Origin: CAIVND01 sp035532075
GTDB taxonomy: Bacteria; Actinomycetota; Acidimicrobiia; Acidimicrobiales; Bog-793
Assembly (NCBI GenBank): GCA_035532075.1
Contig: DATKRV010000002.1
Location: forward strand, 1-6,285
Direction: 5' to 3'
Length of the DNA: 6,285 nucleotides
Shown: positions 5,582-6,285 of the stretch, piece by piece
How positions within the stretch are numbered: the stretch's first letter is position 1
Layout of the letters: each line of letters starts with the position of its first letter
Program-made: the position numbers and the translations under genes
The notes under the pieces: model-generated
Told to the model about the DNA's origin: nothing
Database searches by the model: none
The model's input: the letters and a program-made list of their open reading frames with translations, nothing else

Positions 5582-5685
5582 GAGCCGAGTGGCTCCTGGT
5601 CAAGGTGGTGAGCGGGCTCGATTTGTCCGCATTATTACAGCCCTGCTGATCTTCTTTCGACAGCACTCGAGAGAAGGGGTCAGCG
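5582..5685 (+). promoter_or_regulatory. Leader of the truncated recombinase gene
   Basis: This gap between the repeat cluster and the recombinase start contains the ribosome binding site AGAAGGGG (5672-5679). I see no convincing -35/-10 pair, so the promoter may lie within or left of the repeat cluster, where recombinase binding could regulate it. Confidence 0.3.
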
Positions 5686-6162
5686 ATGACAAACCAGGAA
5701 ATAGCAACCGGGGCGGCAGGATCGCTCCTTGATCATTTGGTGGGCCTTCGAGATGAGCTCATCTGCTCCGGCTACGGGCCGGTGCGTTCGGGCGCGCATC
5801 TCGAACTGTTCGTAGATCTCTGCGGCTGGACGACGTGTCAGGGACTTGCGCCGAGCGAACTCACAGGTGACCGGATCGCGGCATTCTTGGAGGACCGACA
5901 GGCGCGCGGCCACCTGGACCTCGTATCGACGGTCGGCGCTACACCGCTTGTCAGCTACCTCGTGCGGATTGGTGCCCTACCTACCCAGGTGCTCGTCCTT
6001 CCCGAGGGGCCGGGGCGGGAACTTCTCGAACGTTACCGGCACTACCTCGAGGCCGAACGCGGGCTCGTGCCACGCGGCGTCGATCGCTACCTGAAGATCG
6101 CGGTCCGATTTGTCAGCGCGTGCGAGGTCGATGGGTCCATTAACCCGAACTTACGGCGCTGA
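5686..6162 (+). pseudogene. Tyrosine recombinase (site-specific integrase), N-terminal half only
   Basis: The 158-aa product keeps the DNA-binding part of a tyrosine recombinase. The first helical SAM-like module spans about 15-98 (LRDELICSGYGPVRSGAHLE, then LAPSELTGDRIAAFLEDRQARG). A core-binding module follows (110-147: ELLERYRHYLEAERGLVPRG, VDRYLKIAVRFVSACEVDG). The catalytic domain with its Arg-His-Arg and Tyr residues is absent. After G150 the sequence turns unrelated (SINPNLRR) and stops at TGA 6160-6162. The start is well supported: AGAAGGGG (5672-5679) lies 6 nt before ATG 5686. The two-module N-terminus resembles the recombinases found in trios (RIT elements), which would fit the palindromic site upstream, but no second or third recombinase is present. 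It cannot cut DNA; it might still bind sites. Confidence 0.75.
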
Positions 6163-6195
6163 AATAAAGAGAACCCCCAGTTGATCAGGGGATTC
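6163..6195 (-). terminator. Rho-independent terminator for the right-edge minus-strand gene
   Basis: On the minus strand GAATCCCC (6195-6188) pairs with GGGGGTTC (6178-6171) with one mismatch, around a 9-nt loop, and is followed by the T-rich run TCTCTTTATTTC. It lies 26 bp past the stop at 6222 and just inside the junction with the broken recombinase gene. It therefore probably belongs to the incoming element. Confidence 0.5.
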
Positions 6196-6221
6196 TTCGT
6201 AGGCCTCGCCGGTTGTTCTGT

Positions 6222-6285
6222 CTACATCGGCCCGAGTTTGGTCGGGATCGGGGCACCGATGAGATCGAAGGCCCTTCGTTGCAAC
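6222..6285 (-). CDS. C-terminal tail of an unidentified minus-strand gene, cut by the window edge
   Basis: A frame enters from the right edge and ends at TAG 6224-6222, giving 20 residues: LQRRAFDLIGAPIPTKLGPM. Together with the terminator just behind it and the abrupt loss of recombinase homology at about 6133-6150, this looks like the 3' end of a transposase near the terminus of another IS. The family cannot be named from 20 residues. Another minus frame is open to a TAA near 6152-6154, so the choice of frame is uncertain. Confidence 0.3.
   Translation of the reverse strand, partial: LQRRAFDLIGAPIPTKLGPM

Overview
The window looks like a piece of accessory DNA, probably plasmid or genomic-island sequence, from a moderately to highly GC-rich actinobacterium (Rhodococcus/Mycobacterium/Gordonia-like). 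This is inferred from the style of the transposase remnants, the GC-rich third codon positions and the strong GGAGG-type ribosome binding sites. Almost everything recognisable is a mobile element or a fragment of one. The only clear non-mobile gene is a MarR-type regulator.

Layout, left to right. (1) Positions 1-116 hold the last codons of an unidentified plus-strand gene that starts outside the window. (2) About 190-1690 on the minus strand is an IS110-family insertion sequence. Its transposase is intact (DEDD RuvC-like and Tnp domains), and the noncoding stretch upstream of it contains a three-tier stem-loop that is a plausible bridge-RNA structure. (3) Positions 1701-2100 hold little: a possible C-terminal remnant of a gene lying downstream of the regulator. 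(4) Positions 2100-2570 on the minus strand encode the MarR-family regulator, with a 17-bp palindrome just upstream that is a candidate autoregulatory operator. (5) About 2726-2836 on the plus strand is a short IS3-family integrase-core remnant. (6) Positions 2837-3204 are unassigned. (7) Positions 3205-5160 on the minus strand are a complete-looking group II intron. Its 441-aa reverse transcriptase/maturase is intact, domain V is canonical, domain VI has a bulged adenosine, and an EBS1 loop pairs with the 5' exon. (8) Positions 5188-5544 on the minus strand are the C-terminal third of an actinobacterial DDE transposase; the intron sits 27 bp past its stop. (9) Positions 5522-5581 carry a 32-bp dyad and several related short repeats, next to (10) a plus-strand tyrosine-recombinase gene at 5686-6162 that keeps only its N-terminal DNA-binding domains. 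(11) The right edge, from about 6133, appears to be the end of another element that cut the recombinase off. It includes a minus-strand terminator and the tail of a minus-strand gene.

The genes do not form a pathway; the interest lies in layered insertion. A reasonable order of events is: a DDE-transposase IS was present; a tyrosine-recombinase (possibly RIT-type) element joined into its transposase gene at the dyad; a group II intron inserted just behind the transposase stop; another IS removed the recombinase catalytic domain; and an IS110 element arrived near the MarR locus. The relative timing of the last three is not determined by the sequence.
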